This document shows positions 24,986 through 38,200 of a DNA stretch of 64,000 bases, piece after piece (position 1 is the stretch's first letter; the number at the start of each line of letters is the position of its first letter). The stretch comes from Dicaeum eximium. Lineage: Eukaryota; Chordata; Aves; Passeriformes; Dicaeidae. The notes beneath the pieces were generated by a model. That model did no database searches and was not told the DNA's origin. It worked only from the letters and a program-made list of their open reading frames with translations. A program made the translations under genes and the position numbers. The stretch is taken from contig VWZP01002845.1 of the NCBI GenBank assembly GCA_013396995.1, positions 6,595,655 to 6,659,654 of the forward strand, read 5' to 3'.

Positions 24986-25162
24986 TATCCTTTGTAGCTG
25001 TACCACACAAAATAGAAAGGGAACCTCTTCAGAACTTCTGCCCAGTTCTGGCATTGTGTAGGAAAGACTGAAGACTTCAGAAATCCTGAGAAAAGGAAGA
25101 AAAAGTGGGGAACCTGGCTATGGGATTCTTTTCCATTACAAATTTTGCATGGAAAAATCGTT

Positions 25163-25210
25163 GAGTAAAAATGTATCAGGTACATGGAGTAAAAATATAT
25201 CATGGTACTG
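25163..25210 (+). repeat. Imperfect tandem duplication of a 24-bp unit
   Basis: The first unit (25163-25186) and second (25187-25210) both begin GAGTAAAAAT and differ at a few positions. It lies just beyond the CR1 fragment, in unique sequence. Confidence 0.8.
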
Positions 25211-28200
25211 GGAGCAGAGGCTTGGAAGCTGTAGAGTTATTAACATGTGCAGTCAGACTTCTTCCTTTTGCTCTCTCTCCGTGGCTCCATGAGTCTTTCC
25301 ATCACTGCATCTCTCTGCAGTGGCCCTGCTAGGGAGAGAGGTAGCTAACCACCATAAGGACTAGTGGGTTGAAGTGTTTGCAAAAGTGCTTTGAAAAAAT
25401 GGAAGTCTAGTTAATGCTTCACACACTGCTGTGTAACAGAAGTGTGTTATTAAGCATGTTTGTCATGAGCCTGATGAAACAGTAAACCTGAAGGATTCTT
25501 CTTCTTTAGGCATACAAACTAAGAATGGCAGACAGCCCTGCTCAGCCTCATGGATTCAGAAAACCAAAGGAAGCTAGATGTCTGCTAGACATCATAAAAA
25601 AATAATTTTTTCCTAGAAATCTTTTTCTCCCTAGCAACAGAGAATATCAGATGCTACCTGAAATGAAGCTCATACCATGAGCAAGAGAAGCAGTACTAAA
25701 GGGTGCAGATCACAATGAATTTGCAGCAAAAAACCACCCATGTTGCCTTACTTAGGGGAAATGAAACAGCTAGAGAGGTAAGTGAAGAAGGAATAACATG
25801 GATGGGGCCAGTAGAGAAGAGAGAGCAGCTCTAGGAGATGCAATGAGAGGGAGGCTGTGATGGTGTGAAGAGAGAGGAGAGGCAGAAAGGGACTCACTGG
25901 TCAGTGAAAGATGTACAGAGCTCCCTGGCTGTTCAGACATTTCTGCTTTGGGATCTTTGACAGCTTTGATCCCTCCTCTCTGAAGACACATCTTCCCAGC
26001 AGGCTGTGGGCAAGTCTGGAGGGCATAACCCCAGATTCCAGTGTCCCCAGTGGGCCTCTCTCCCTGCATGCTTCTTGGCCATGTGGTGGCACCTTTGGCT
26101 GTGTCCATTTTTTTTCCTTGCTGTCTCCACAAGCTGCTACATCATGCACCTGTTTAGCACCTGTGACTCTATCAGATATCTGGTAGCAGGCTTTTTCCAT
26201 CCACTGTGTTTTGGTAGCAGCCAAACTCTTCTGAGTGAGAAGGACAAGGAGGCGTCTCTAGTTTTAGATGTTGGTCCCCACATCTAGGTGCTGTAGTGCT
26301 GGCAGCATAGGGAATTTCTCCCCTTACAACTTTTATATGTCCAGCCAGGTAGAGTTCAGACAGGGATATCTGGTTCACCCAGAGATATCATTAAATGACT
26401 CCTTGTTTAATGTACACAGACTTAAGGTGATAGGATGTTTTGCTTCAAGACAAAATAACAATTGCTTTGAGTTGCCTGGAGGTACAAACCTTTCCCAAAC
26501 TACCATTTAAATCTTGCCCAAGGAGGGAATTTAAAAACACCTGTCAATGCACTGCATTTTAAATTAATCCCTGTGAAACAAACATTTGGAACACAGAGCT
26601 CAGTGCTTAACCCCAGATACAGACTCACAATGACTCAATAAACCAGAAAACTATTCTGAAGGCACAAGCAAAGAAGCTGATGGTCAATCCTAAATAAATG
26701 CAGCTGACAGGCAAGATTTAGGGTAGTAAAAGGCTGTTCCAGAGGTGTAAAGGGGCAGCATTGTCCAGTCTTCCATCCCTGCAGATGATGAAGAACTGAG
26801 CTTCACCACAGCTGCAGTAGCCCCTGGTTAGCTCTGGAGAGCATCACGGTTGCTTTAGAGCTGGTCCTCTGAGTTCTTCAAATATCCCAGAGGTAAATCT
26901 CACACAGCTGTGTGTCATGCAGAGTCCGTATCATTTAGATTCCTAGAATCCCAAAGAAAGGTCTCAGCTGCCTATTCTGTACTGTCTAATGCCTAGGGGA
27001 ACTCTCCAGGGTCTCAGAAAAAGTTGTAAGTGCATAAAGTCAGTCTGGAGAAATTACATTGCATGCACTAAATATATATATTGCCTTGAAATGACCAACT
27101 TTTCCTATGGACAAGTGTGGACTTAATCTGTTGGTTGTTTTTAGAATAGCTGATTTGACAATGCTGGATTTCTTTTTTTTTTTCTTCTCCAAGCCTTTGG
27201 CAGTTCACTGTAAGCTTTGAAGTCTGCATCCCATAACCATAAGATGCCTCAATAAAAGTCAGGTAATTTCAGAAAGAAAGATTCACTGAAGGGTCTCAAG
27301 AGCCACAGTTTAGCAGCGAAGATAGCAGTCCATCAGAGACCCTTACCTCAGGACTTTTAACTTTCTCCTTGACTTCTGTGCCATGGGTTTGTGTTTTTCA
27401 CAGAGGGACAGACTGCTCTTGCTCTTTCCACTGGTGCACAGGGAGGTTGCCCTTCCACACCTATATAATCCCATTTCTGGTCAAGTAGGCATCCTTTGGA
27501 ATTGCAGTCTCAATCTCTTGGTATGTTTTTCCTCAAATAGTTTGCATAATACATTTTACCATCACATTTTTTCTATTGTGCCTCTTATTGTGGACTTAGA
27601 GGACTATAAACCACCTCAGAGGATTTACTGAATATAATGTGCTGTGAGGCTCATGCAATTCTCTCTGGTGTCCCACTGCTGAATCCATGCATTTGTAGCT
27701 CCACTGCAGCCTCTCCTATCCTCTGGTCTTATATGCCAGATGCAGATGATCTGTGGTCCAGCAACCTGCTCCCTCTTGGATAAGAGGCAGCGAGCAGCAG
27801 AGAAGCTGCTGAGCTCTGCCACACTTTGGGATCTGCCCCTGAGCCAGGTGCCATGGGCTGCAACTTGAAGACACAATCCACAGGCTCCAGGCTGCTCTGT
27901 GACCAGCCTCCCATGCTCCCACCTTCACAGCTTTAGCAGGGAGCTAAATACTGGTGTGTTCTGACCTTTTTAGGCCATAATTATTTTTTTCCACTCACTT
28001 GAGAAATGTGAAAAGACAAACTGCATTGGTGAGGCTCAGCAAGAGTAAGATACAAGTTTTACATTTTGTTTTCTCTTGTAATTATAGTAATTATGTAGTC
28101 CATGTCACACTGCAGTCTCAGAGGCAGTTCAGAAGACCTGAACTGCAGAGCTGTCTGCATTTGAAGTATTCCTGCATATGTAATAGACTACCTCCTGAAA

Positions 28201-28634
28201 CAAAATTCCAACCATATTCCTACCCATGCCTGCTATAAAAAGGCAAGCTTTTTGCAGGATGCTAATCTCTCATCCTGCACAGCTTGTTCCCTTCAGGAGG
28301 AGGGCTAGGGCACAGGGGTGCAAAGCTCTCATTATTGTCTATTACCTAATGCTAAGCATCAAGGGGGGAATCTGCTCCTCTGTAATCAAGACCAGATGAA
28401 AAGCTGTCTGACATGTGGATGTCTGAAATAACAGTTTGTTCTCATTCCACAATGTACCTTGCAGGCAGTTGTAATGATTTGCTCAGGAGTCTCCTGCTGC
28501 ACTGTGTATAATCAGGTAACTTCACTCAATTTGGAATTAGACATTCAGAATATCATCCTCCCTGAGCAGAGGCAAGATGATCTTTGTTACTTTTGATATC
28601 TGAGCTACTATGTCTAGCCAAAATATCTTTAATT
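25211..28634. other. Unique sequence, no supported gene
   Basis: Open frames on both strands between 25770 and 26510 (up to 120 codons) and between 27625 and 27928 have no recognisable protein similarity. A T11 run lies at 27173-27183. I identify no interspersed repeat. Confidence 0.5.
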
Positions 28635-28655
28635 GATTACTTAATTTAAGTAATC
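28635..28655. repeat. 21-bp palindrome with 1-nt centre
   Basis: The ten-base arms GATTACTTAA and TTAAGTAATC are perfect reverse complements around a single T. AATT flanks occur on both sides, offset by two bases on the right. It is a possible cruciform or a symmetric homeodomain-type site, in a TAAT/ATTA-rich context. Confidence 0.85.
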
Positions 28656-28781
28656 TTCAATTCAGAGTAAGAAAGCCTGCTCTCCATATGTCAGCTTTCT
28701 ACAATCCCTGTAGGACTTTGATGTTGTGTTTCTCTGTAGCCACATTCCCTCTGGAAATGTGGGATGTAATAAAAACTATTT

Positions 28782-28801
28782 GAAGAAGAAGAAGAAGAAG
28801 G
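28782..28801 (+). repeat. (GAA)6 microsatellite
   Basis: Six GAA units and a trailing G. It is a short perfect purine-strand repeat. Confidence 0.9.
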
Positions 28802-31800
28802 TATATATAGTTTTCCTCATATATCTTCACACCTAACAGATGCAGAAGTTCCAGACTGAAGCAGTGTCTGAGAGCCAGAGTGATTTTGGAGTGCCACAGC
28901 TGTGGTTTATTATCATTAGGTGTCAATATTAAGTTGGATCATGATTTGCCAGTAGATGTGAGGAATGGAAGTATTTTTGGCTCTTGGCTATTACAAAGAA
29001 GAGGTGTGTGGTTTGTATCTATCCTGGCCCTGGAAGGGCTGTTCCTCATATGAATGTTTTCTGCCTGGTTTACTCAGCTGGGGTTCTCAGTCCCCTCTAG
29101 GAGCTCTCCATTCGCTTCTAGGACAGCTTGTTCTGCCTGAGATGTTGCAGGTGTTCCCCAAAATTTGTGGCTCCTGGGGCTGAGAATCAGACAGACTGTA
29201 TTACAGAGAGTGCCTTCACCCTTTCCTCTGAATTTCCTACATCAGTGGGAGTAATAAGACTGTAAAATCTAAAACAATTCTCAAAGAGATGGATAATTAA
29301 AATAACTCAGTGCTGCAGAACTGGCTGGCTCAAGCCAGAGGAGTCTGAGCAACAACCCTTTTCACATCTTCACCTGGCTCCAGGGGAAAGAAAAATACAA
29401 GGGAATGCCTTTCAGTCCTTCCCTTTAATCTTTTTCCAATTGCTGCTGGATTTTGCATGGGTTTCTTGGAGTGTTGCTCGAGGTGACACAAGATGAGTGT
29501 CACATCCCTGGGGTGTAGTCTTGCAGTGTGCAATGGCCAGTTGCACTTCAGCAGATGAGGTGGAAATGTGAGCAGTGGGTCACTGCAGAAAGATGTCCAC
29601 TCATCAGTGACAGGCCAGTGACCATATCACCATGTCCTCTCAGTGCCACTGAGCTTAGAAGGGGCCTTTCCAAGCCTGGCTGCCACTCTGAGGCAGCAGG
29701 GGTTTATTTGAGCTGCCACTACTGATATTATCTTTGCTTTCTAAGATAAAGAATTTGATTTTGTGGCACAGTTAAATCTGATACTTCTCACACGTGCTAA
29801 ATTCAATCAATATTTATTGCTGTTGCTTATTATTTATGAAAAGCTGGCTTTGTGGCCAACATTTTGATGAATTCTGACTCCCATCTTTATTGATTCTATA
29901 AGAAATATGACAAAATGTAAAGCACATTTTTTGTTAGTGAGGATTAAAAGATGAGGAAGCAAAGATGAAAGGACTGTTGTCAGTCACCATTTCCATTAAT
30001 AACATGAACTGTTTGGTACCATGCCATTAGTAACTATTACCAGGAAGATGCTATAGTGGCACATTAGCTTCAGCCCTATTAATTTCTTTTGGATCAGCAA
30101 ATAATACATAAATTGCCAATGAAGCAGGAAATAACTATCTACACTAATTTTACTAATGCTAAAGTTAGTTTCTGACTAGCTCCAGACTCTGGAGAAGGCT
30201 GCAAGACAACTGTGGATTTTGATTCTGATCTCCCAGGTGATTTCCAGCTCAAAGTCCTCTCCTGAGTCAGTCATGGTCTTTCAGCATGACAACATCTACA
30301 TGCAGCTTTTTTACCTTTAATCTCTTACAGCATAATTAGGCAGGCCTGGATTTATCAGAAATGCCGAAGAGTTGTTAATCCTCACTCACTTGCCCCTGCC
30401 CTCTTCTGACTGCTGTCCCAGTCAGGACTGAGGGCACAAGTGACACCCAGGCAGGAATAGGTGTGATCCGGGAGTCCATGAGGAAGCCCAAAGCCTTCCC
30501 TCATGTCCAAGGCAGTTTTGAACAGCTCTTCTACCTCCAGGACCATAGTACAAAACCAGAGACCCAAAGCCAAATGAGGTGTTTCTCCTGACCCCATGCC
30601 CAGGGTGGCTCAGTGAGCTGTGGTTTGGAATTCTGCTAAATTGCAAAGGAAAACTGGGATTCAGCTAATGGAGTCCCTGTTATGTCCAGGTCTTGAATGT
30701 GCTTCATCCCTTTCACAGCATCTACAGATTCAGGGCTGCATCTGACACTTCCTATTGACCTGGCTGCTTTTCCTTTGTCTTCGGTACATTTTTAAGTTCT
30801 GCCTCATTACACATTAAAAGACCTATATCCTCCTTTCACTGACCCAGGCTTGACCTCATTTGTCCAGGGGCCCTCTCCCAGCATTTGGGGAAGGAAGCCT
30901 GTATTTGGGAATTGATGTCTCCCTGTGGCTGAGGGTGGCACTTGTGTTTGTGCCTCTCTTAGGCAAGCCTTGTTTTCCTTCCCTATTACTTTCTCTCCAG
31001 CTTAGTTGACTGTGTGTTCCTGAAGACTTTGAGGATGCTTTTTGCATAGAGGTGACTATATGCATGCATAAGGAAGGGAAAAAGGGCAAACACAGCTGTC
31101 CTCTGAGCCCCAACCACTCCCTGGCTCACTGGTGCCTGCAGCACTGATGGAGGCAGGGGGAAGAAGTGTGACTTCTGCTCCTTGCAAATGTCCCTCCATC
31201 CACCTGCAACACTGCAGAGGGAACACACCAAGGAAAACATGAAGCAGGTTAGGTAGGTAGAAGGAACAAAGTTTCAGTATGCCTTCCCTGTTATTTCTTA
31301 GGGAACTGCTGCTGAAGTTCAATTTCCAGAAAGGTAGCTGAGGTTGCAAAAGTGTATTCCAATGTACATCACTCTGTTTCTGTCATTTATTGGTGTACAT
31401 AACCAGAACTGAAACACACATCTATGCACTGATGTAAAATAGTGGGAAAGAATCTTACATGAAATTATTTACAAAAGGAAATTACTCCATGACTGTCCTT
31501 TCTTTGAGCTGTTGTATGCTTTGACCAACTACACTGCCCTGTGAGTCAGGGTAGGTGAGGAAAAGGCACATTTCAAGAATGGGTTACTCTGTGCCTGAAG
31601 AATAGTTTGCATGGGTCTGAAAGGTAGGCATTGTCAGAAATCCTTCATCCCACAGAAAAGCCTAGAGGCCCAGCACAGCTCAGAGGACTGGAGTTTGTAC
31701 AAACAGGAAGGATGCTAGCTAGCAAGCTCTACACGCTTTTATTTTCTAGGTATAAGCAAATGCTATGTTTTCTGAAATCAGCAAATATTAGCAAGAAATT

Positions 31801-32934
31801 CAGGCTATTTGTGTCCAAACTAATACAATTTTATTTTGAAACGGGCCATTTGGCCTAGATCAAAAGAAGCAGAACTATTTTTATTTTAAAAATGAATACA
31901 TTAACTTTATTTTAGTTGTTAAATTAGAACCTATGGAGTTTCAGAGAGTGATAATTTAAACTATCCTGTTTAAAGTATCAGAGAATCTTAAGCACATTTA
32001 ATGTTTGCTATATATAGCAGATCTCTGTGATTTTATCTGAGTCATCCTCCTCCTACTTGGATGGCTATTTGTTTACTTAAAACCAAAACCCAAGTCTCTG
32101 GGGAAGCCATTGCTGTAATCGCACTTTGGGTGGTTTGATTAGTGCAGTCACTTCTCTGAGGCATCTGAATAGTGTAAATTCTTGTCCCCACTGGTAAACA
32201 CCCCAGGGTGTGCCAAGAAAGCCAAAGTAAATGGCACTAAGTTTAGGGTTTTTAAAATTTTTCTTTCAAAAAACAGACACTGTTTCTCCCTCTGACAATA
32301 ACATGGTTCTCTATAAAACCACTGTTTTCTGTGTAGCTTCCTGTGACTTTATAAAAAGTACATGATGAGCTCTTTACCCTTCTACAGATAGAGAAAATCA
32401 TGCTTGTAAGAGGCTGAAGTCTTGTGTCAAGTGACATTTGGCTGCTGCTTGTAGCACCAGTGTGATTATGATCCAACAGCCACTGTATCTGACTCACTGA
32501 CAGCTAAACTTGTGTCCCAATGTGACCAACTGTAGGAGCCACGACTGCTGCTTAGCAAAAGAGGGTGCAAATGTCACTGGGGCCCCTGCAGCTCAGAGAA
32601 CTATTCCAGCAGAAGTCTGGAGTGAGCTTTGTGAAGTCTAGGCTAAGCCGTGTTTTTGTGAGCAGTGATAAGCAGGCAGTGTCAGCCACTCACAGAGGGG
32701 CAGAAGGTAAAACCCTGATGGGATATGCTCCAAAGGTCACAATGGCTTTGCTGACATTAAGGAGCTAGAGAGGGTGAATTTCCAGAGGACCAGAAGGACA
32801 GCAACAGTGTCTTCATACTGGTGATGTTACCCAACTCTGCAGGGGTCAACCCCTCTACTAAACTTTTATGATCTGTAAGTGGTTCTGCTTCACCTTCCTT
32901 AATAGACTAACATTTCCACAGCACTTGTCAACAA
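28802..32934. other. Unique sequence, no supported gene
   Basis: No recognised exon or interspersed repeat. Minus-strand frames at 30856-31349 overlap in several phases and have no domain. The 30380-31240 part is moderately G+C-rich without CpG enrichment. Confidence 0.5.
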
Positions 32935-32968
32935 AGTAATCAAGTACCTCCAGTAATCAAGTACCTAG
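32935..32968 (+). repeat. 17-bp tandem duplication
   Basis: Two adjacent copies of AGTAATCAAGTACCT plus two bases (CC in the first, AG in the second). The near identity indicates a recent slippage or duplication event. Confidence 0.9.
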
Positions 32969-33367
32969 GAGTAAACTCTTCTAAATAACACAGTCAATTT
33001 AATTTGATTTTGGAGTTCCTGAATACACACACAGAGTGGGATGTTAGTACAGGTACAAATGGTAAATACAACACCCACAGTGTCTCACCCATGTCAGAGT
33101 AAACACATTTCTGTTCTGAACAAGGAACCACTTTGTTCCCCATACCTGCTCCTGCCCTCAAGTGCCAGCAGATGAGTTGTGGTCCTATTCTGGGCTATCT
33201 GGTCACATATGTTGCCTTGCCTTGCCAGGCTCCAGGAGCAGACAAATTGGAAAGCCAACTTCTCACCTCCAGCTGACAGCTGATGCTGGAAAAGAAAACA
33301 TGGCTTTAGCTCCATAATATCCATCAGTGAACAAGATATGTTCAGAATAATATTGACCTAGCAATTT

Positions 33368-33400
33368 AAAAAAAACACCCAAAAACCAAAACCCCAAAAA
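33368..33400. repeat. A/C-rich low-complexity tract
   Basis: Runs of A separated by C, CC, CCC and CCCC. This is a short version of the tract at 937-1075. Confidence 0.85.
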
Positions 33401-35144
33401 TTCTCCTGATTTTCTTGGCATCCTGGCAGTGTAGTGGTTGGATTGGATGGTGGCAGTACCTTGCCATTGTACTGAAGTCTTCCTGAAATCCTGAGGTTCA
33501 AAGATTTCTCAGGGTAGTTCAAAACAACCCTTCTCCTTTGGTCTCAATAGACTTCCAACCATCTGGGCTGCAGATCAGCTGTGCAAAAAGCTCTGTGTTT
33601 CTTGCCCGGGTGAACAGATAAGAGTAAAGGTCAACAAATTCAGATTCAGATGAAGCAAGGAAGAGTGAATTCCAAGGACTCTCTATTCTGTGCCATAGCT
33701 TCAGCTGCCAGGCATTTAAACCCATAGGCTGTAAGCAAGAGATGGCATGTAAAATATGACAGGTGGCCAAGTTTATTTAATATGTTGGCTTTTCCACTGC
33801 TCTCAGCACTGTTATCAGAACACTTAATTTAGTTACATGGAGCAACATGGAAAAACACTGGCAAACGTAAAAGAAAAAGCTGCTTCCAGGTAGCTTCCAA
33901 ATTAACTATTAGTCTCTTTGCATTGCTGGAAATCTAATAAGGCACTGATTACATATAGGAGTGATGAGTTTTAAAACATGCTCAGCTTCAGCTTTTACAT
34001 ACATATTGCTCAAAAAGCCTCGAGGCAGGAAATATTAAGTCATCTTGTCAGGACCTCAGCACAGGTACCATGAGGTCTTTTGAGCTGGCTCCTCAAAGGC
34101 TTTCTGTATATTCCCACATGGCAGCTGGGAAAGGGACAGCTCTCTGTGCTTGGGAATCACTTTCCTCAGTCATTCTTTTGGGGTGGGACCACTGTAGCAA
34201 GAAGATGAGTTAATCAGCCCTTCAGTATGAGATAGTCCAGCTAATTGGAAATCCAAAGTAAGGCAGGTCATGTGGCAAGTCCTGGGAAGCATGACAGTAG
34301 CCACCAGCTGAGGTCCACAGGTCCTGCAGATTCTTCAAGGGTTTGCTCTCCTGACTGGTATTCCCAGGGGCCTGAGAAGCCAGGCTTATCCATGTGCTTT
34401 GCTAAAGAGTAAGATTTGTTTTGTAGAAGAGAGAACTTATTTAAGGGAACTTAAATGGACAAATTAGATATGCTTCCCACAGCCACACACCACACTTTCC
34501 TCCTGTGGATGCTTGAACACTCACTGCAACATGACTGGAAAGTGCTGGAGGTCATGCCAAAACTGCCTAGAACATGGAAGTGGACAATGTCATATCTCTG
34601 CTCTCACCTTGGCTTGAAGCTGTATATAACCAGGCTGGGAAAACAGTGACTCTCTGGGAGCACCTCAGACTACAGCATCCTCTGCAGACACAGGCACAGC
34701 ATGATTTGCTACCTGCACTGTAACTCTGGCTTTTGGAACCTTCGTGCCCTGCCCTGCCTTCTGGCTCCTGATTAGGTTGCATTTTGGGCAAGACTGAAAT
34801 CCAGCTTCTTCACCCATTCTTCCCCTTGCTTCTCTTCACTATGTGTCTTTGCTACTTGCCTTGTTGCCAGCTCTGGCACTGTTCCAATGACAGAATAAGA
34901 ATAAGCCAATTCAACTCACAAGAATGGTAGAGAATTAAGTCAGGACAAGTAAATAGGGAGAGGGAGGAATGTGGAAATGGGGATAGAGGGAAAGGGAATT
35001 TGGTGAGGAGGATAGCAAAGGCCTTCTTTCTGTGGCAGCCAGATTTTAACTTCATTCAGTGGTCAGAGGTTACTGGTAGAGTTGGTATCACAGCTTGGGC
35101 TACATGCAGATGTATTACCCATTTAAAAAACAATGTTCCGATAC
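33401..35144. other. Unique sequence, nothing identified
   Basis: Open frames of 64-83 codons only, with none recognisable. I saw no CR1 or LTR signature. Confidence 0.55.
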
Positions 35145-35146
35145 AG

Positions 35147-35177
<31 letters not shown>

Positions 35178-35182
35178 TAGAG

Positions 35183-35222
<40 letters not shown>

Positions 35223-35230
35223 GGATGGAT
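35145..35230 (+). repeat. (GATA)n microsatellite
   Basis: About 86 bp of GATA units with a few interruptions (GGAT near 35162, GAGA near 35180, GGATGGAT at the right end). The open frames across it in minus read as repeated Ser-Ile-Tyr-Leu and are artefacts. Likely length-polymorphic. Confidence 0.97.
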
Positions 35231-38200
35231 GCTGTGTCACAAGAAGGTTGTACTTGGGAAAGCATACATCTTCCAAGTCCTGCCTCTCTGAGCACTTCTC
35301 ATCCAGAAGATTTATGGCTAGAAGAGGAAATCCAAAACTGTCAGTCAAGGCAGGATGCAGGTCTTTCAACTTGCTGTGTCAGCAGAGCAAGAGATTTGAA
35401 CACTAATGTTGGGAGGCCTTTGAAAAGATTTTTCTTTTTAGAAGGCAAACTACCTCTTCAAAATATCATGCCTTCCTGTAAGCAAACATTTAAAAAGTAA
35501 TTTGAAATCACTCCCATGAGTGTTCAGCCCTGTTTGAAACATGACCAGCTACAGCAACCTGCACAGCACAGAAGTCAGCAGAGAGGAGGCAGAATGTCAT
35601 CCTACAAGTATTTGCTACAAAATATAATACAAAAAGAAGTGACATTCCCCAAATCCTTCTGAAGCAAAGCCAGGGGTGACTACACCAGCCTGCTATGGTA
35701 TGCTGGCACTCAGGCTAGCTTGACACTCCCTGAATTTCCTTCCTCCTCTGTGCAGTTGTATTTCATTGGCAGGCAAGTGCCAGTGGGAGGGGGAAGATGA
35801 TGTCAGCATCTGTACCTGGGCTGGAGTGAAGCTGGTGTAGACTTGCAAGCAAAGCAGTGAAGAATCCAAATTACCAAGGTAACTTGGTAAATCAGAAGGC
35901 AGGAATTCAAATGAATGTAACAAGGCCCGATGGAAAGAGAGTAATTAATCTTCCACTGGTTTTCCTGATTTTTCTCCTACTGTTCTCTGGCAGTGTGTCC
36001 AGGTACAAGTATTGCATCATCTGAATGGATGCCTTGGTGATTCAAAGCTCCCAGGGCCCTAAAGGGCAAAGGAGCTGCACAGCAGCTCTTAACAAATTAA
36101 CACTTTCCTGGGACTTGCTCCTGTCCATGTCAAGAAAGAGCTTTTCCTTGAGAGGAGATGAAAGCTCTCCAGCGTTGTGCAAACCATCCATCTATCCTCA
36201 CCATGGCTTGTAAAGTATGTGCTGGGACAGATCTCAGGCTCAGCTAGGAAATAGCAATGACACCCGTTGTTAAAGGGAGGCTGCAGCTGACCCAGGTTAA
36301 GATGTTATTGTACACTGAGACCTTCTTCCCCTTCTTTCCCATCACAATGCACCCCAGCCCAAGCACGGTCCTGGTTCCTGATTGCATGTTCTGAATGCTC
36401 TGTCACTCCTGTGTGAATTGGTTCATCCCATAGGCTATAAAAAACAGGGAAAATAAAAGAAGTGTTTTCTCTGAGTTAAGTGAGCTGAACTGGTTAATCA
36501 AATTGTCAGAGGAACATGGAGTTGGCATGAGGTGGGGGCAAAGACAACTGTCCAAGAGGGAAAGAGGAGACTCTGCCCTGTTTCAGTGGTAATAAGGCAT
36601 TAACTAAGGCATGCACCTGGAACCTCACCCTCTGATGCAGTGATATAGTTGCTCATTTCATCACTCCCTGGCACAGCTCTGTGAAAATTATCTGTACTAG
36701 CCTCAGGGATTTTCACAGGAGATTTTTGTTTTTCAGATCATTTTGAGACTGAGGGGATACAAAAGGTGCCACCCTGTTGGCAGGGCTGAGGAAGCAGTGA
36801 TGTTCATGGAAGTGTGAGGCATAAAGAAATTACCTCTTAACCCTGTTAATCCGTGGCCTGGATAACATCTCTAGCCGCGTCCTGAGGGTACAATCAGGCA
36901 GTACATTTGAACTAGGCTAAAAAAAATCTACTGCCAAAAATTGCCAGGCAGCCCCTCTTGCCTTTCCACTTGGGTGCACTTCTGCTGTTTCCTTTAGAGC
37001 ATCACTGATGCTCATCTTGAATCTGTGGTGAGCTAGTGAAGGAGTTAATACAGGGCAAAACAATCCCATAGGAAGAAAATGAAGATTTTTCTGCTCATTG
37101 AGTGGGATAGATCAGGTAATGGTGAAGTCAGACCAACTCCAGCTCCAGCATGAAGAGGACAGCTGTTTCATTACCAGCTGCTGCTGTGAATGGCACAGCT
37201 TCACCGTCAAGAGCTGTAGGCAGCAAACGCTTGCATCCTCATTTGAATATAGAATGCCTACCTCATCAGTCATGGTCTATTTGCTGTAGTTGATATATCC
37301 ACAACTGTGGTATTTAGGGCCCACGTTCAATAAAGATCAAAAATAAGATAATGTTGAGATACTTTCCAGAACACCATACTGAACAGGGCACTGTACATGC
37401 ACAAAGTTTAGAAACTTGAGTGAGCAAAACAAACACAAAATTACCTCAGTTCATTGATCTGCTTGGGGTAAGGGGCATCCCTTCAAATACCAGGAATTTC
37501 AGCTTTAGCTTTTTAAAGAGTGGACCACAAACCTTGTTTGTTTCCTGTGTGCTTTTATTCTGGTTTTGCCTTTTCAGTTTGCCCCAGTATTCTGTGGCTT
37601 TTTGTGGGCTGTGTGTTGGTGGAGTGAGTAGGACCCCAAGGAAATTATTCTGTGAAACTCTATTTATGGTCGGAGCACCTAGGAGGTCAATCCTAAAATG
37701 GGAAAGAGTTCTCAGCCCCAGCTCTGACAATCTGCTAATCCCTCCAGACACTGTTGAAAGGATATTTGAGACTTCCATTGCTGGACATAAATCAGTATCA
37801 CATTCTATAGGATAGTTCAAGAATGCCTATAGAAAGTTTATGATTTGCATTAAGGGCTTTGTGGGTTCCTGTGTTTTCCGTGTATTGTTTTGTTCCCTAT
37901 GGCTAAGGCAGTACCCAAACTTCCCATCCTACCATGCATCCCCAGCAAATAGGTCTTAGGCACACATTGCAATGTAAAGAGATGCCGAATACGTGGCCAG
38001 AATAATTAAGCTTTAAAATTCTAGCCGAAAATCCATTGTCACACAAAACAGACCATACAGATAAGAAGGAGGTAATGAGAACAGCCTTTTACTGTCTGCA
38101 CTTAACCATAAAGGCTGGCCAGAATTCAGGAAGGATTAGGTGTTTCTACAGGAACAAGAGCATTTGCAAACATAGCACTAAGCAGCTGCTAATGGCTCTG

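Noticed and set aside
35056..35369. Frames with repeated Ser-Ile-Tyr-Leu
   Set aside because: They are translations of the GATA microsatellite on the minus strand.
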